From: an uncultured Acetatifactor sp.
GTDB taxonomy: Bacteria; Bacillota; Clostridia; Lachnospirales; Lachnospiraceae
Direction: 5' to 3'
Assembly (NCBI GenBank): GCA_947589505.1
Contig: CANQCF010000013.1
Location: forward strand, 1-36,990
DNA: 36,990 nucleotides
Made by a program: the position numbers and the translations under genes. Below, piece after piece: positions 1-7,757 of this stretch. The notes below the pieces were generated by a model, which searched no databases, was not told the DNA's origin, and saw only the letters and a list, made by a program, of their open reading frames with translations. The number at the start of each line of letters is the position of its first letter. Position 1 is the first letter of the stretch.

Positions 1-403
1 TGATCGCCCCTTGATTCCAATCGGCGACATGAAGTATGATCGGGGCGATATGGCTTCTTTGCAGGAAAGAGACCGCAAACTGCAGCAACGCCTCGCCATG
101 ACCTCGCCGTTGAAAGTCCTTTGCCACGATCAAATCATCAATTTCATTTCCGTATATCGCAACAGAGCCGATTAGTTTTCCATCGACTTCAAGGATATAG
201 ATATTACTTTTTTCCTGTTCCAGCTTTTCCCGACACGCGCAAATATCGACAGGAAACCGCTGTAATGCCTCTCTCATGTCATGGAAGCATTCTTTGTAAA
301 CTCTTCTGTACTTCCGATAATCGGAGTTTGAATAATGTCTCAGTCGCAAATCAGACACCATTTGTCCGCCTTTATATTCCATTTCGTGAACAATGATTTG
401 CAT
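1..403 (-). CDS. GNAT-family N-acetyltransferase, C-terminus cut by window edge
   Basis: Reading the minus strand from 403 gives an open frame of about 134 codons that leaves the window at base 1. It contains a GNAT acetyl-CoA-binding core: a strand ending IYILEVDGKLIGSVAIYG, then DDLIVAKDFQRRGHGEALL, where the QRRGHG segment matches the Q/R-x-x-G-x-G/A pyrophosphate-binding loop. Members transfer an acetyl group from acetyl-CoA to small molecules or protein amines; the substrate cannot be told here. I chose the ATG at 403 because GGAGG lies about 14 bases upstream; an in-frame ATG at 424 has no such site. The last part of the domain is missing. The family call is firm; the start is less certain. 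Confidence 0.8.
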   Translation of the reverse strand, partial: MQIIVHEMEYKGGQMVSDLRLRHYSNSDYRKYRRVYKECFHDMREALQRFPVDICACREKLEQEKSNIYILEVDGKLIGSVAIYGNEIDDLIVAKDFQRRGHGEALLQFAVSFLQRSHIAPIILHVADWNQGAI

Positions 404-541
404 CTGTTTTTCTGTCTCCTCCATAGATCCCGATTTGATCCACTAACAAACTTTTCAGAAAATCAAAAAATCAACCATACCTAACGGGGCACTTACCTTA
501 TCGAACAGGACTTCGACCAGACCCACAATTCCGAAAAGGGA

Positions 542-683
542 CTTATAAAAAATAGGCTGACTGAATCTTGCCATTATCTTTTCTAGGCTTTACGCTGCCG
601 GACTTATTTCATAATCCATCAACCTGCATTTTCCAAATTTCTTCCATATCTTCTTTCTTGGCTTGACTCAAGGTTACACGCAT
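542..683 (-). pseudogene. Decayed GNAT-like acetyltransferase fragment
   Basis: On the minus strand an ATG at 683 opens 24 codons, MRVTLSQAKKEDMEEIWKMQ then VDGL, and stops at 609-611. This resembles a GNAT N-terminus (x-x-A-x-x-E-D-x-x-x-I-W-x-M-Q). In a different frame, starting at 613, the same strand reads YEISPAA, a TAA stop at 590-592, then SLEKIMARFSQP. From memory, a SPA-x-ES-x-x-KI stretch follows the N-terminal helix in one clostridial GNAT group, so the TAA may replace a GAA. I read this as a gene broken by a short deletion or frameshift plus a nonsense change. The frame stays open without clear similarity to about 470. The rest of the 421-834 gap holds only the parS-like site. Confidence 0.5.
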
Positions 684-772
684 AACAATGCATTTCCTTC
701 CGAAAAAAGCACACTATATATCAACATAATAATCTTTAAATCAATACAAAATTCTAAAAAATATTTAAATAA

Positions 773-788
773 TGTTTCACATGAAACT
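773..788. promoter_or_regulatory. parS-like ParB-binding site (degenerate)
   Basis: The 16 bases TGTTTCACATGAAACT differ at two positions from the palindromic parS form TGTTTCACGTGAAACA: the centre is CATG instead of CGTG, and the last base is T. Firmicute parS sites cluster near oriC and often lie near rsmG, and this one is about 9.5 kb from the origin. No parA or parB lies in the window, although these often follow rsmG. The centre change may weaken ParB binding. Confidence 0.45.
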
Positions 789-834
789 TAACCACAATAC
801 AACTCTCCTCTAAAAAATGGATATTTTTTCTGAT

Positions 835-1800
835 CTATATAATTGGTATCAGAATTTTAATCCTGGTTCCCGCATTATAAGCGGAATCTATTTGAATACT
901 GCCGCTGAGAAGTGCAACTCTCTCCTTAATCATGTTTAATCCAAAATGAAAACTATCGTTTAACTCAATTTCAGCGAGATCGAAACCTTTTCCATCATCC
1001 TCAATATAAATGTAGATCTGATTTGACTGCTGCTGAAAAATAAAATGAATACAATATGCGTCCGCATGCTTTTTAATGTTTTGAAAACATTCTTCTATGA
1101 TCCGATAAACAGAAGTGAGAATAAGCTGATCGCTGCATGTAATTTCATCTATATGCGAATCGATAAAATAATCTTCGCTCTCATTTAATAGTTCCAATAA
1201 TTTATGCAAAGCAGACTCCATCCCCACATTGTCTATCACCATGGGTCTAAGATTATAGACAATACCTCTGATTTCATCTGCGGAATCGCTTAAACTTTGT
1301 TTTACAATTGAAAGTTCCATTTTTGTCTGAACTGGATTTGTGTCAATATTATGTAAGCAGGAATCTATTTTAGAAATAATATACGCTATATTTTGAAGCG
1401 CCGTGTCATGCAAATCTCTTGCGATTCTCTGACGCTCCTGTTCCAGATATTTCAATCCCGATGTATTGGCGGGATTCGTATTTGTGTCAGACGCTAAGAC
1501 TTCCACTATCATCTCGATATTTTCATTTATCTTATCGTACTGCTCCTGTAAAGAATCATACTCCGTCTGCAAATCTTCCAATTGGTCGCGGCAATATTCT
1601 ACCTCTTCATTTTCTCCCTTTTTTGATCTGGGAGAAAAGACATACTCATATTCTGTATATTGATTTTTCAAAGTTTCATATAATTTCGAGATACGAATTA
1701 TCTCTTTATGACATTCCTCCTGCTTCAGAGAAATTTCACCCGCTTTGAATTGAAGGTCACTTAAAAGATTCTGCAATTTCATCTTAGAAGACTCATTCAT
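835..1800 (-). CDS. Soluble DegS-like sensor histidine kinase (HisKA_3/HATPase)
   Basis: This 321-residue protein has no membrane segment or signal peptide. Residues about 5-105 are rich in Glu, Gln, Lys and Leu and look like a long coiled coil, as in DegS. The dimerisation/phosphoacceptor motif ERQRIARDLHDTALQN places the phosphorylated His at 131, as in the NarL/DesK/DegS class. The ATPase follows, with an N box (IIEECFQNIKKHADA), a G1 box (EDDGKGF) and a C-terminal FGLNMIKERVALLSGSI segment. Such kinases phosphorylate LuxR-type regulators, but none is adjacent, so it looks like an orphan here; a partner could lie left of the window. The start has AAAGG eight bases upstream. It sits between rsmG and the GNAT genes. 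Confidence 0.88.
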   Translation of the reverse strand: MNESSKMKLQNLLSDLQFKAGEISLKQEECHKEIIRISKLYETLKNQYTEYEYVFSPRSKKGENEEVEYCRDQLEDLQTEYDSLQEQYDKINENIEMIVEVLASDTNTNPANTSGLKYLEQERQRIARDLHDTALQNIAYIISKIDSCLHNIDTNPVQTKMELSIVKQSLSDSADEIRGIVYNLRPMVIDNVGMESALHKLLELLNESEDYFIDSHIDEITCSDQLILTSVYRIIEECFQNIKKHADAYCIHFIFQQQSNQIYIYIEDDGKGFDLAEIELNDSFHFGLNMIKERVALLSGSIQIDSAYNAGTRIKILIPII

Positions 1801-1981
1801 AGACAGTACCTTTCTACATAGAACATTAGTTCGAATAACAAATAGAATTAAATTTTTTTTACTACAGCATGGATAATATATATATCATACAGGAAAAGTC
1901 TTCCTGACGGAATCACTCTTTTACGCATTTTTGAATAATATTTACTGGACTACATAAATCGAATCTCATAAAGATCTCACT

Positions 1982-2701
1982 TTAAAGAGGCGTCCTGCCA
2001 GGTACACCCGCCTTCCGAGGATATCTCATATCTGTTTCCTTCACTTTTTTTATTACAGATAAGTTTCTATAAATGTCTGATCCCGGAAGGCAAAATTCTA
2101 CCTGCCGTTCCACCCGGCCCCCGAGTATCCTGATCGCCTTTTCAGCATTTTTGATCTCTTCTGAGATTTTTTCCGATTTATAAGAGATAAACTGACCGCC
2201 TGTCTTTACAAAAGGCAGGCAGTATTCCGATAAAGTAGAAAGATTTGCGACCGCCCTGGAAACACAGAGATCAAAGGTTTCACGGAATGGTTTCTGCCTC
2301 GCGAGATCCTCCGCTCTCCCATGGACAGTTTCCACTTTGGAAAGCCCCAATTCCCGAACAACTGCCTCTAAAAAAAGAATCCTCTTATTCAAAGAATCCA
2401 AAAGGGTGACTTCCAAATTTGGAAAGGCGATCTTAAGCGCAAGACCAGGAAATCCTGCACCTGTCCCCACATCGATCAGCCTGATCTCCTGCTTCAGGTC
2501 ACAGGCTTTGACCAGAGAAATGCTGTCGATAAAATGCTTTTTCATGACATCCTGATATTCCGTGATCGCTGTAAGATTTATCTTTTCATTCCACTTGATC
2601 AACAGTTCATAATATCTCAAAAACTGCCCGATCTGTTCATCTGTCAAAGAAATACCAAGCTCTTCCGCATCTCTCTGAAACTGCGAGGCGTCATAGTTCA
2701 T
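1982..2701 (-). CDS. rsmG: 16S rRNA (guanine527-N7)-methyltransferase RsmG
   Basis: RsmG (GidB) uses S-adenosylmethionine to methylate N7 of G527 in 16S rRNA; in other bacteria its loss gives low-level streptomycin resistance. The SAM-binding motif is DVGTGAGFPGLALKIAFP, preceded by the conserved KWNEKINLTAI segment near the N-terminus. The frame is open to an ATG at 2722, but I prefer the ATG at 2701, which gives 239 residues, the usual length, with GAGG about 13 bases upstream. It is the last gene of the conserved mnmE-mnmG-rsmG group, separated from mnmG by about 320 bases containing degenerate repeats. Family assignment is very secure. Confidence 0.95.
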   Translation of the reverse strand: MNYDASQFQRDAEELGISLTDEQIGQFLRYYELLIKWNEKINLTAITEYQDVMKKHFIDSISLVKACDLKQEIRLIDVGTGAGFPGLALKIAFPNLEVTLLDSLNKRILFLEAVVRELGLSKVETVHGRAEDLARQKPFRETFDLCVSRAVANLSTLSEYCLPFVKTGGQFISYKSEKISEEIKNAEKAIRILGGRVERQVEFCLPGSDIYRNLSVIKKVKETDMRYPRKAGVPGRTPL

Positions 2702-2884
2702 ATTTACACTGGTTCCTCTCATTTTCTTTTAACTATAAATCATACAAATATGTAATCTTATCAATTTTCTATGAGGAAAATATCATTCCACATATGAAAA
2801 ATACGCGGCATGTCAATATTGTATTTCAACATGCACCTACAATATTTCAAACATAAGACAATAATAAATAAAAAAATTAGCTGC

Positions 2885-3030
2885 TATGACACAATTACAA
2901 ATAATTTCAAATCCTAAAAGTATTTGCAGTCATTAGGGTAAAACTACAACTATTTTCACATCCAAAGAAATACGAAAATATTTGCAGCTGCCAAGGATCA
3001 AACATAACTATTTTTACATTCTAAGAATTA
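2885..3030. repeat. Degenerate direct repeats between rsmG and mnmG
   Basis: TATTTGCAG occurs at 2921 and 2979, and the 40 bases after each copy align without gaps at a period of 58, sharing CTATTTT, ACAT and AAGAA blocks. A weaker third copy lies about 49 bases upstream (ACAATTACAA onward, from 2891). The array enters the last codons of mnmG, which ends at 3021. The rest of the 2702-3020 gap is AT-rich with no open frame I would call. Confidence 0.55.
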
Positions 3031-5069
3031 CTCTTTGTTTTTTCCAGGTAGACCAGCAAAACGGAAATGTCCGCTGGTGATACGCCGGAGATCCTGGAAG
3101 CCTGTCCAAGCGATATGGGTCGAAATTCCTTCAGTTTTTGCCGCGCTTCCAATCGAAGGGAGGGAACCTGGTCATAATTTATATCTGAAGGAATCTCTTT
3201 CTTCTCCAATTTTTTATACTGTTCTACCTGGCGCTTCTGCCGTACAATATACCCTTCGTATTTAATCTCGATCTCGATCTGATCGATGATCTCACGGGAA
3301 AGTTTTCCGTCGGAAGTCATATACCGCCCGTAAGATTGATATTCTTCAAAAACGCTGGATCTTTCACGGTCAATCTCTGCTATATTCTCATAGTTCAGTT
3401 CCGGGCGACACAGCAGCTCCGCAAGACTGACAGCCGTTTTCAGGGGAACGCTCCCATGAGCCTCCATAAAACGCTGGATCTCCTGACCGGCGCCCACCTT
3501 TGTCTCCTTCAGCCGGACGATTTCCCTTTCGATCAGTTCCTCTTTCATCAGAAGGTCCTGATACTGTTGTTCCGAGATCAGCCCGATTTCATAGCCTTTT
3601 TTTCTGAGCCTGCGGTCCGCGTTATCCTGACGAAGCAATAATCTGTATTCTGCCCTGGAGGTCATCATACGATAGGGCTCCCTGTTATCCTTCGTCACAA
3701 GGTCGTCTATCAACACTCCGATATAACTCTCAGACCGATCCATGATCAGGGGCTCTCTCCCAAAGATTTCCATAGCCGCGTTGATCCCCGCTACCAATCC
3801 CTGGCAGGCAGCTTCCTCATAACCGCTGCTTCCGTTAAACTGTCCGCCGGCAAAAAGTCCGCGGATCTTCTTAAATTCCAGAGAAGGGTAGAGCTGATTG
3901 GCGTTGATGCAGTCGTACTCGATGGCATAGGCGTTTCTCACGATCTTACAGTGTTCCAGACCGGGAACCGTGCGGTACATCGCAAGCTGAACATCTTCCG
4001 GAAGGGAAGACGACATCCCCCCCACATACATCTCGTGGGTTTGAAGACCCTCGGGTTCCAAAAAGACCTGATGTCTCTCTTTGTCTGCAAATTTAACGAC
4101 TTTATCTTCTATGGAAGGACAATATCTGGGGCCCGTTCCCTCAATGATCCCCGCATAAATAGGGGATCTATCCAGATTTGCCCGGATGATATCATGGGTC
4201 TCCTGATTTGTATAGGTCAGCCAGCAGGAAGCCTGGTCTTTCTGGATTGTCTCCGGATCCGTAGAAAAAGAAAAGGGAACGATCCTCTCATCTCCAAACT
4301 GTTCTTCCATTTTCGAGTAATCGATAGTCCTTCCATCCATTCTGGCGGGAGTACCCGTCTTAAACCTGCGGAGCACGATACCCATTTTTTCGAGAGACTC
4401 CGTGAGATGTGTAGCGGCTTGAAGCCCGTTGGGACCGGTATAGGTGATCGCTTCCCCACAGAGGCACCTGGCGTTTAAGTAAGTTCCCGTACAGAGAATC
4501 ACTGCCTTACACTCATAAACTGCACCGGTAAACGTCTTCACACCTGTAACTTTTTTCTCGGCAGTTCTGCCTACGCCGGCCGTTTCACCGCTTTTATTAA
4601 GATCTTTTTTATCATTAGAAGCAGAAGAATCTGCCTGAGACAGAGAATCAACAGGAAAATTCTCTGAGAGATCCTCCCACAAAAGTTCACAGACTTCCGC
4701 CTGTTTGATCGTCAAATGCTCCTGTCCCTCCAAAACCTTTCTCATCGCCCTGGAATATTCCGCTTTGTCTGCCTGGGCCCTCAGGGAATGGACTGCCGGC
4801 CCTTTTGAAACATTCAGCATTTTCGACTGGATAAAGGTCTTATCGATATTTTTCCCCATCTCCCCGCCCAGGGCGTCCAACTCCCTCACAAGATGCCCTT
4901 TGGAAGAGCCACCGATATTTGGATTGCAGGGCATTAAGGCAATACTGTCCACGCTGACCGTAAAGATCACCGTCTCCAGACCCAGTCTCGCACAGGCAAG
5001 GGCGGCTTCACACCCCGCATGCCCGGCTCCTATCACACATACATCTACTTTTTCTCTGATTTCGCTCAC
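3021..5069 (-). CDS. mnmG: tRNA uridine-34 5-carboxymethylaminomethyl modification enzyme MnmG (GidA)
   Basis: MnmG is the FAD-dependent partner of MnmE; together they install (carboxymethyl)aminomethyl groups at wobble uridine 34. The N-terminal dinucleotide fold is [17 protein letters not shown], followed by [20 protein letters not shown] and [20 protein letters not shown], all family signatures; the C-terminus has [20 protein letters not shown]. The start is GTG at 5067-5069 with a weak AGAGAAG site upstream. It is 682 residues against about 630 normally; the excess is a Ser/Asp/Lys-rich insertion at residues about 133-172 (4554-4673) between a strand and the conserved [20 protein letters not shown] segment. 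The start and leader lie in a tandem duplication. Confidence 0.96.
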   Translation of the reverse strand: MSEIREKVDVCVIGAGHAGCEAALACARLGLETVIFTVSVDSIALMPCNPNIGGSSKGHLVRELDALGGEMGKNIDKTFIQSKMLNVSKGPAVHSLRAQADKAEYSRAMRKVLEGQEHLTIKQAEVCELLWEDLSENFPVDSLSQADSSASNDKKDLNKSGETAGVGRTAEKKVTGVKTFTGAVYECKAVILCTGTYLNARCLCGEAITYTGPNGLQAATHLTESLEKMGIVLRRFKTGTPARMDGRTIDYSKMEEQFGDERIVPFSFSTDPETIQKDQASCWLTYTNQETHDIIRANLDRSPIYAGIIEGTGPRYCPSIEDKVVKFADKERHQVFLEPEGLQTHEMYVGGMSSSLPEDVQLAMYRTVPGLEHCKIVRNAYAIEYDCINANQLYPSLEFKKIRGLFAGGQFNGSSGYEEAACQGLVAGINAAMEIFGREPLIMDRSESYIGVLIDDLVTKDNREPYRMMTSRAEYRLLLRQDNADRRLRKKGYEIGLISEQQYQDLLMKEELIEREIVRLKETKVGAGQEIQRFMEAHGSVPLKTAVSLAELLCRPELNYENIAEIDRERSSVFEEYQSYGRYMTSDGKLSREIIDQIEIEIKYEGYIVRQKRQVEQYKKLEKKEIPSDINYDQVPSLRLEARQKLKEFRPISLGQASRISGVSPADISVLLVYLEKTKSNS

Positions 5070-5270
5070 TGTATCTTCTCTCTGTTAAAATTCCCTATGA
5101 TCCTAAGATTTAGCCTTTTATCTAACAATCCTAAAAAGATTCAGCCGTCTTCTGATCTCTGAAAATTTCGCCCACTGTATTTTCTTTCTATTAAGATTCC
5201 CTATGATTCTAAGATTCTGCCTTTTATCTCACATTCATGAAAAGGATCAGCCATCTTCTGATTTTTGAAA
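5059..5270. repeat. Tandem 106-bp duplication covering the mnmG start and leader
   Basis: Bases 5059-5164 and 5165-5270 align end to end without gaps at a period of 106; I count 17 mismatches, about 84% identity. Unit 1 includes the mnmG GTG start and its leader. Unit 2 is a diverged copy further upstream that still reads GTGGGCGAAAT where the gene reads GTGAGCGAAAT, but its frame is lost. Together they fill most of the gap between mnmG and mnmE. Confidence 0.85.
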
Positions 5271-5329
5271 AATTCACCTGCAAGGAAATATTCCGGCTTC
5301 GTCATACAAATCTTTTTTAATGAAACCGA

Positions 5330-6724
5330 CTATTTCCCCATACAAAACTTCGAAAAGATCTCTTCTATCAGATCCTCTCCGACTTCTTCTCCCAGAATAC
5401 TTCCCAGGGAAGCGTAAGCCGCCATGAGATCGATGGAATAAAAGTCCTCCGGCATCCGATCCTCCACGCTTTTTTTCACCAGTAATAAGGAATCTAAGGT
5501 ATTCTGAAGCGCTTCCTTATGTCTGAGATTCGTGATCCAGATTTCTTCATTTTGTATCAGGTGACCGGAAAAGAAAAGTTCCTCAATTTCCCTCTCCAGA
5601 TCTTCCATGCCTTCCTTTTCTTTTGCAGAGGTATGAACCATCCGAATATTTTCTCCGGAAGTAAGGGAAAGGATATCCTGTTCACTGATCTTCTGTTCCA
5701 GATCCGACTTATTCAACAGGAAAATAATTTTTTTCCCTTTTATAAGGTTCAATATCTCCCTGTCGTTTTCATCCAAAGCCTGGGAAGTATCCGCCACGTA
5801 GAGGATCAGATCCGCATCCTCCGCGTATTTTCTCGCCTTTTCGACTCCGATCTTCTCCACTGTATCCTCCGTTTCACGGATCCCGGCGGTATCGATGATA
5901 TTCAGGTGCACTCCCCGCAATTTTACAGATTCTTCCAGGATATCCCTGGTTGTTCCGGCAACATCCGTGACAATGGCACGCTCCTGCCCGAGGATCATAT
6001 TTAAAAGCGAGGATTTACCGACATTCGGCTTTCCTACTATAACCGTGGAAATACCCTCTTTTATCATTCTGCCGCTGTCTGCAGTCTGAAGAAGACTGTT
6101 AATATCTGAAATGACATTGTCCAGCTTTTCAGTGATCTTCTCCGGATATCCGTTCAGACTGATATGTTCCGGATCATCTAAAGCGGACTCGATAAAGGCG
6201 ATCTCATAAAGGATCTCCTGGCGGATCCCTCTGATCTTTTCCTCCAGTTTTCCCTGGAGCTGATCCACAGAAGCTCTCAGCGCCATTTCATTTCTGGAAT
6301 GAATAACATCCATCACCGCTTCCGCTTCAGAAAGGTCAATCCTGCCATTTAAAAAAGCTCTCTTTGTAAATTCTCCGGGCTCCGCAAGTCTTGCTCCGGC
6401 CTGCAGCACTGTCTCCAAAACCTTTTGAACCGCCAGGACACCGCCGTGACAGTTGATTTCCACCGTATCCTCCGCCGTATAACTTTTCGGAGCGATAAAA
6501 ACCGACGCCATCACTTCATCAATGACAGTTCCGTCCCTGAGATCTTTGATCAATCCGTAATGAATGGTATGGCTGGGAACTTCTCTTAAGATCCTCCTGC
6601 CGGATTTTGTAAAAAAGACAGAATCCGCAATCTCAATGGCCTTTTCGCCGCTGATCCTTACAATACCGATTCCCGAATCATTCAACGCGGTTGCCACCGC
6701 CGCAATCGTGTCTGTCCGAAACAT
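5330..6724 (-). CDS. mnmE: tRNA modification GTPase MnmE (TrmE)
   Basis: MnmE is the GTPase that works with MnmG at U34 of tRNAs. The N-terminal folate-binding region begins DTIAAVATALNDSGIGIVRI. The G domain shows G1 GKPNVGKSSLLN, G2 GTTRDI, G3 DTAG and G4 NKSD, inserted in the helical domain. The C-terminus ends FCMGK, matching the family's C-x-G-K motif with its functional Cys. Length (464 residues) is normal. It lies upstream of mnmG on the same strand, with about 260 bases of duplicated spacer between them. A terminator upstream (6939-6984) separates it from the jag operon, so it probably has its own promoter, though I see no clear one. Confidence 0.96.
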   Translation of the reverse strand: MFRTDTIAAVATALNDSGIGIVRISGEKAIEIADSVFFTKSGRRILREVPSHTIHYGLIKDLRDGTVIDEVMASVFIAPKSYTAEDTVEINCHGGVLAVQKVLETVLQAGARLAEPGEFTKRAFLNGRIDLSEAEAVMDVIHSRNEMALRASVDQLQGKLEEKIRGIRQEILYEIAFIESALDDPEHISLNGYPEKITEKLDNVISDINSLLQTADSGRMIKEGISTVIVGKPNVGKSSLLNMILGQERAIVTDVAGTTRDILEESVKLRGVHLNIIDTAGIRETEDTVEKIGVEKARKYAEDADLILYVADTSQALDENDREILNLIKGKKIIFLLNKSDLEQKISEQDILSLTSGENIRMVHTSAKEKEGMEDLEREIEELFFSGHLIQNEEIWITNLRHKEALQNTLDSLLLVKKSVEDRMPEDFYSIDLMAAYASLGSILGEEVGEDLIEEIFSKFCMGK

Positions 6725-6765
6725 GCCGCTTGTTCTGCCTTTCCTGAACTATCCGCAAAATTTTT

Positions 6766-6870
6766 AAATCCTAATAACATCGGATCATCAAATTATTTAT
6801 CAGATCCTGAAAACATTAAATCATCAAATTATTTATCAAATCCTGAAACATGGAATCATCCTATCAAATA
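6766..6870. repeat. Three tandem 36-bp repeats upstream of mnmE
   Basis: Units begin at 6766, 6802 and 6838. Each starts with A-A/G-ATCCT; the first two share ATCATCAAATTATTTATC exactly, and the third is partly decayed and shorter. The array lies just upstream of the mnmE start (6724), in the likely 5' leader or promoter area. Confidence 0.75.
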
Positions 6871-6938
6871 ACACGCCCTCATCATCTGATCAAAGATCTA
6901 AAAAATATTTTTTACCATCTCTCGGTCAACCAGACAAT

Positions 6939-6984
6939 AAAAAAGGCCGGACATAGAAATTATATCATATATCCGACCTTTTTA
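6939..6984 (-). terminator. Rho-independent terminator after jag
   Basis: Read on the minus strand, AAAAAGGTCGGA pairs with TCCGGCCTTTTT, with one G-T wobble, across a 20-base AT-rich loop, and the 3' arm ends in a T run. It closes the rpmH-rnpA-yidD-yidC-jag transcript. The plus strand also has a stem followed by five T, so it may act in both directions. Confidence 0.75.
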
Positions 6985-7101
6985 CATACTTTTTTTAATT
7001 TATGATTCAGACAAACCGCATATGAGGCGATAATTACATCGGCGAGGCTTTTCGTATGTCACTGGCTGATCTGTTTCTAACCAATACGAATGACATAATA
7101 T

Positions 7102-7740
7102 TTATTTTTTTAAGGAAACTACCACTTTTCGGAAGGGTTCTTCCCCTTCGCTGTGGGTGGTAACATACTTATCATCCTGAAGAGCGGAGTGAATGATCCT
7201 TCTCTCATAGGGATTCATAGGCTCAAGGGCAACTGGCCTCTTTGTCCTCTTTACTTTATAAGCGATATTCTTCGCAAGATTTTCCAGAGTTTCCTTCCTT
7301 CTCTCGCGATAATTTTCTGTGTCAACCTTAACGCGGATATAATCCTCAGAACCCTTATTCACCACGAGAGATACCAGATATTGAAGAGAATCCAGTGTTG
7401 CTCCTCTTTTTCCGATCAGGATTCCCATATCCTCTCCGCTGAGATCAATGTCCATGCTCTTTTCTGCATCATCATATTTTACATCGATGGCAACTTCCAT
7501 CTTCATGGCCTCAAATACATCTCTCAGAAATACCTTTGCCTTTTCTTCAAGAGATACTTCTACTTTTGTTTCTTTTACAGCTGCCTTGATCACAGCGGGC
7601 TTGGATCCAATGCCGAGAAATCCGGAAGCGCCCTCTTCCACAACTTCATAATCCAGAAGATCACTGGTTACACCGAGTTTCTGACATGCTTCGGTAATTG
7701 CTTCACTCACAGTCTTTGCAGTCACTTCAATATATTCCAT
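7102..7740 (-). CDS. jag: Jag/KhpB RNA-binding protein (Jag_N, KH, R3H)
   Basis: Jag (KhpB, SpoIIIJ-associated protein) is a cytoplasmic RNA-binding protein linked in other Firmicutes to cell division and envelope control, usually encoded just after yidC. The 212 residues show a Jag_N domain (MEYIEVTAKTVSEAITEACQ, then GFLGIGSKPA), a type II KH domain with ILIGKRGATLDSLQYL, and an R3H domain near the C-terminus (NPYERRIIHSAL). The highly charged linker sometimes found after Jag_N is short here. It starts 17 bases after yidC on the same strand, so the two are almost certainly cotranscribed. A terminator follows the gene. Confidence 0.95.
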   Translation of the reverse strand: MEYIEVTAKTVSEAITEACQKLGVTSDLLDYEVVEEGASGFLGIGSKPAVIKAAVKETKVEVSLEEKAKVFLRDVFEAMKMEVAIDVKYDDAEKSMDIDLSGEDMGILIGKRGATLDSLQYLVSLVVNKGSEDYIRVKVDTENYRERRKETLENLAKNIAYKVKRTKRPVALEPMNPYERRIIHSALQDDKYVTTHSEGEEPFRKVVVSLKK

Positions 7741-7757
7741 TTTTTTATCCTCCTAAA

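Noticed and set aside
121..396. A 91-codon plus-strand frame at the left edge
   Set aside because: It is antisense to the GNAT gene, which has a family motif and a ribosome-binding site.
1889..1906. Short hairpin CAGGAA/TTCCTG between the orphan kinase and rsmG
   Set aside because: The stem has six pairs and no T run on either side, so I do not call it a terminator.
2885..6870. CRISPR array
   Set aside because: The repeats in these gaps are diverged and abut or lie in leaders without unique spacers of constant length, and no cas genes are present.
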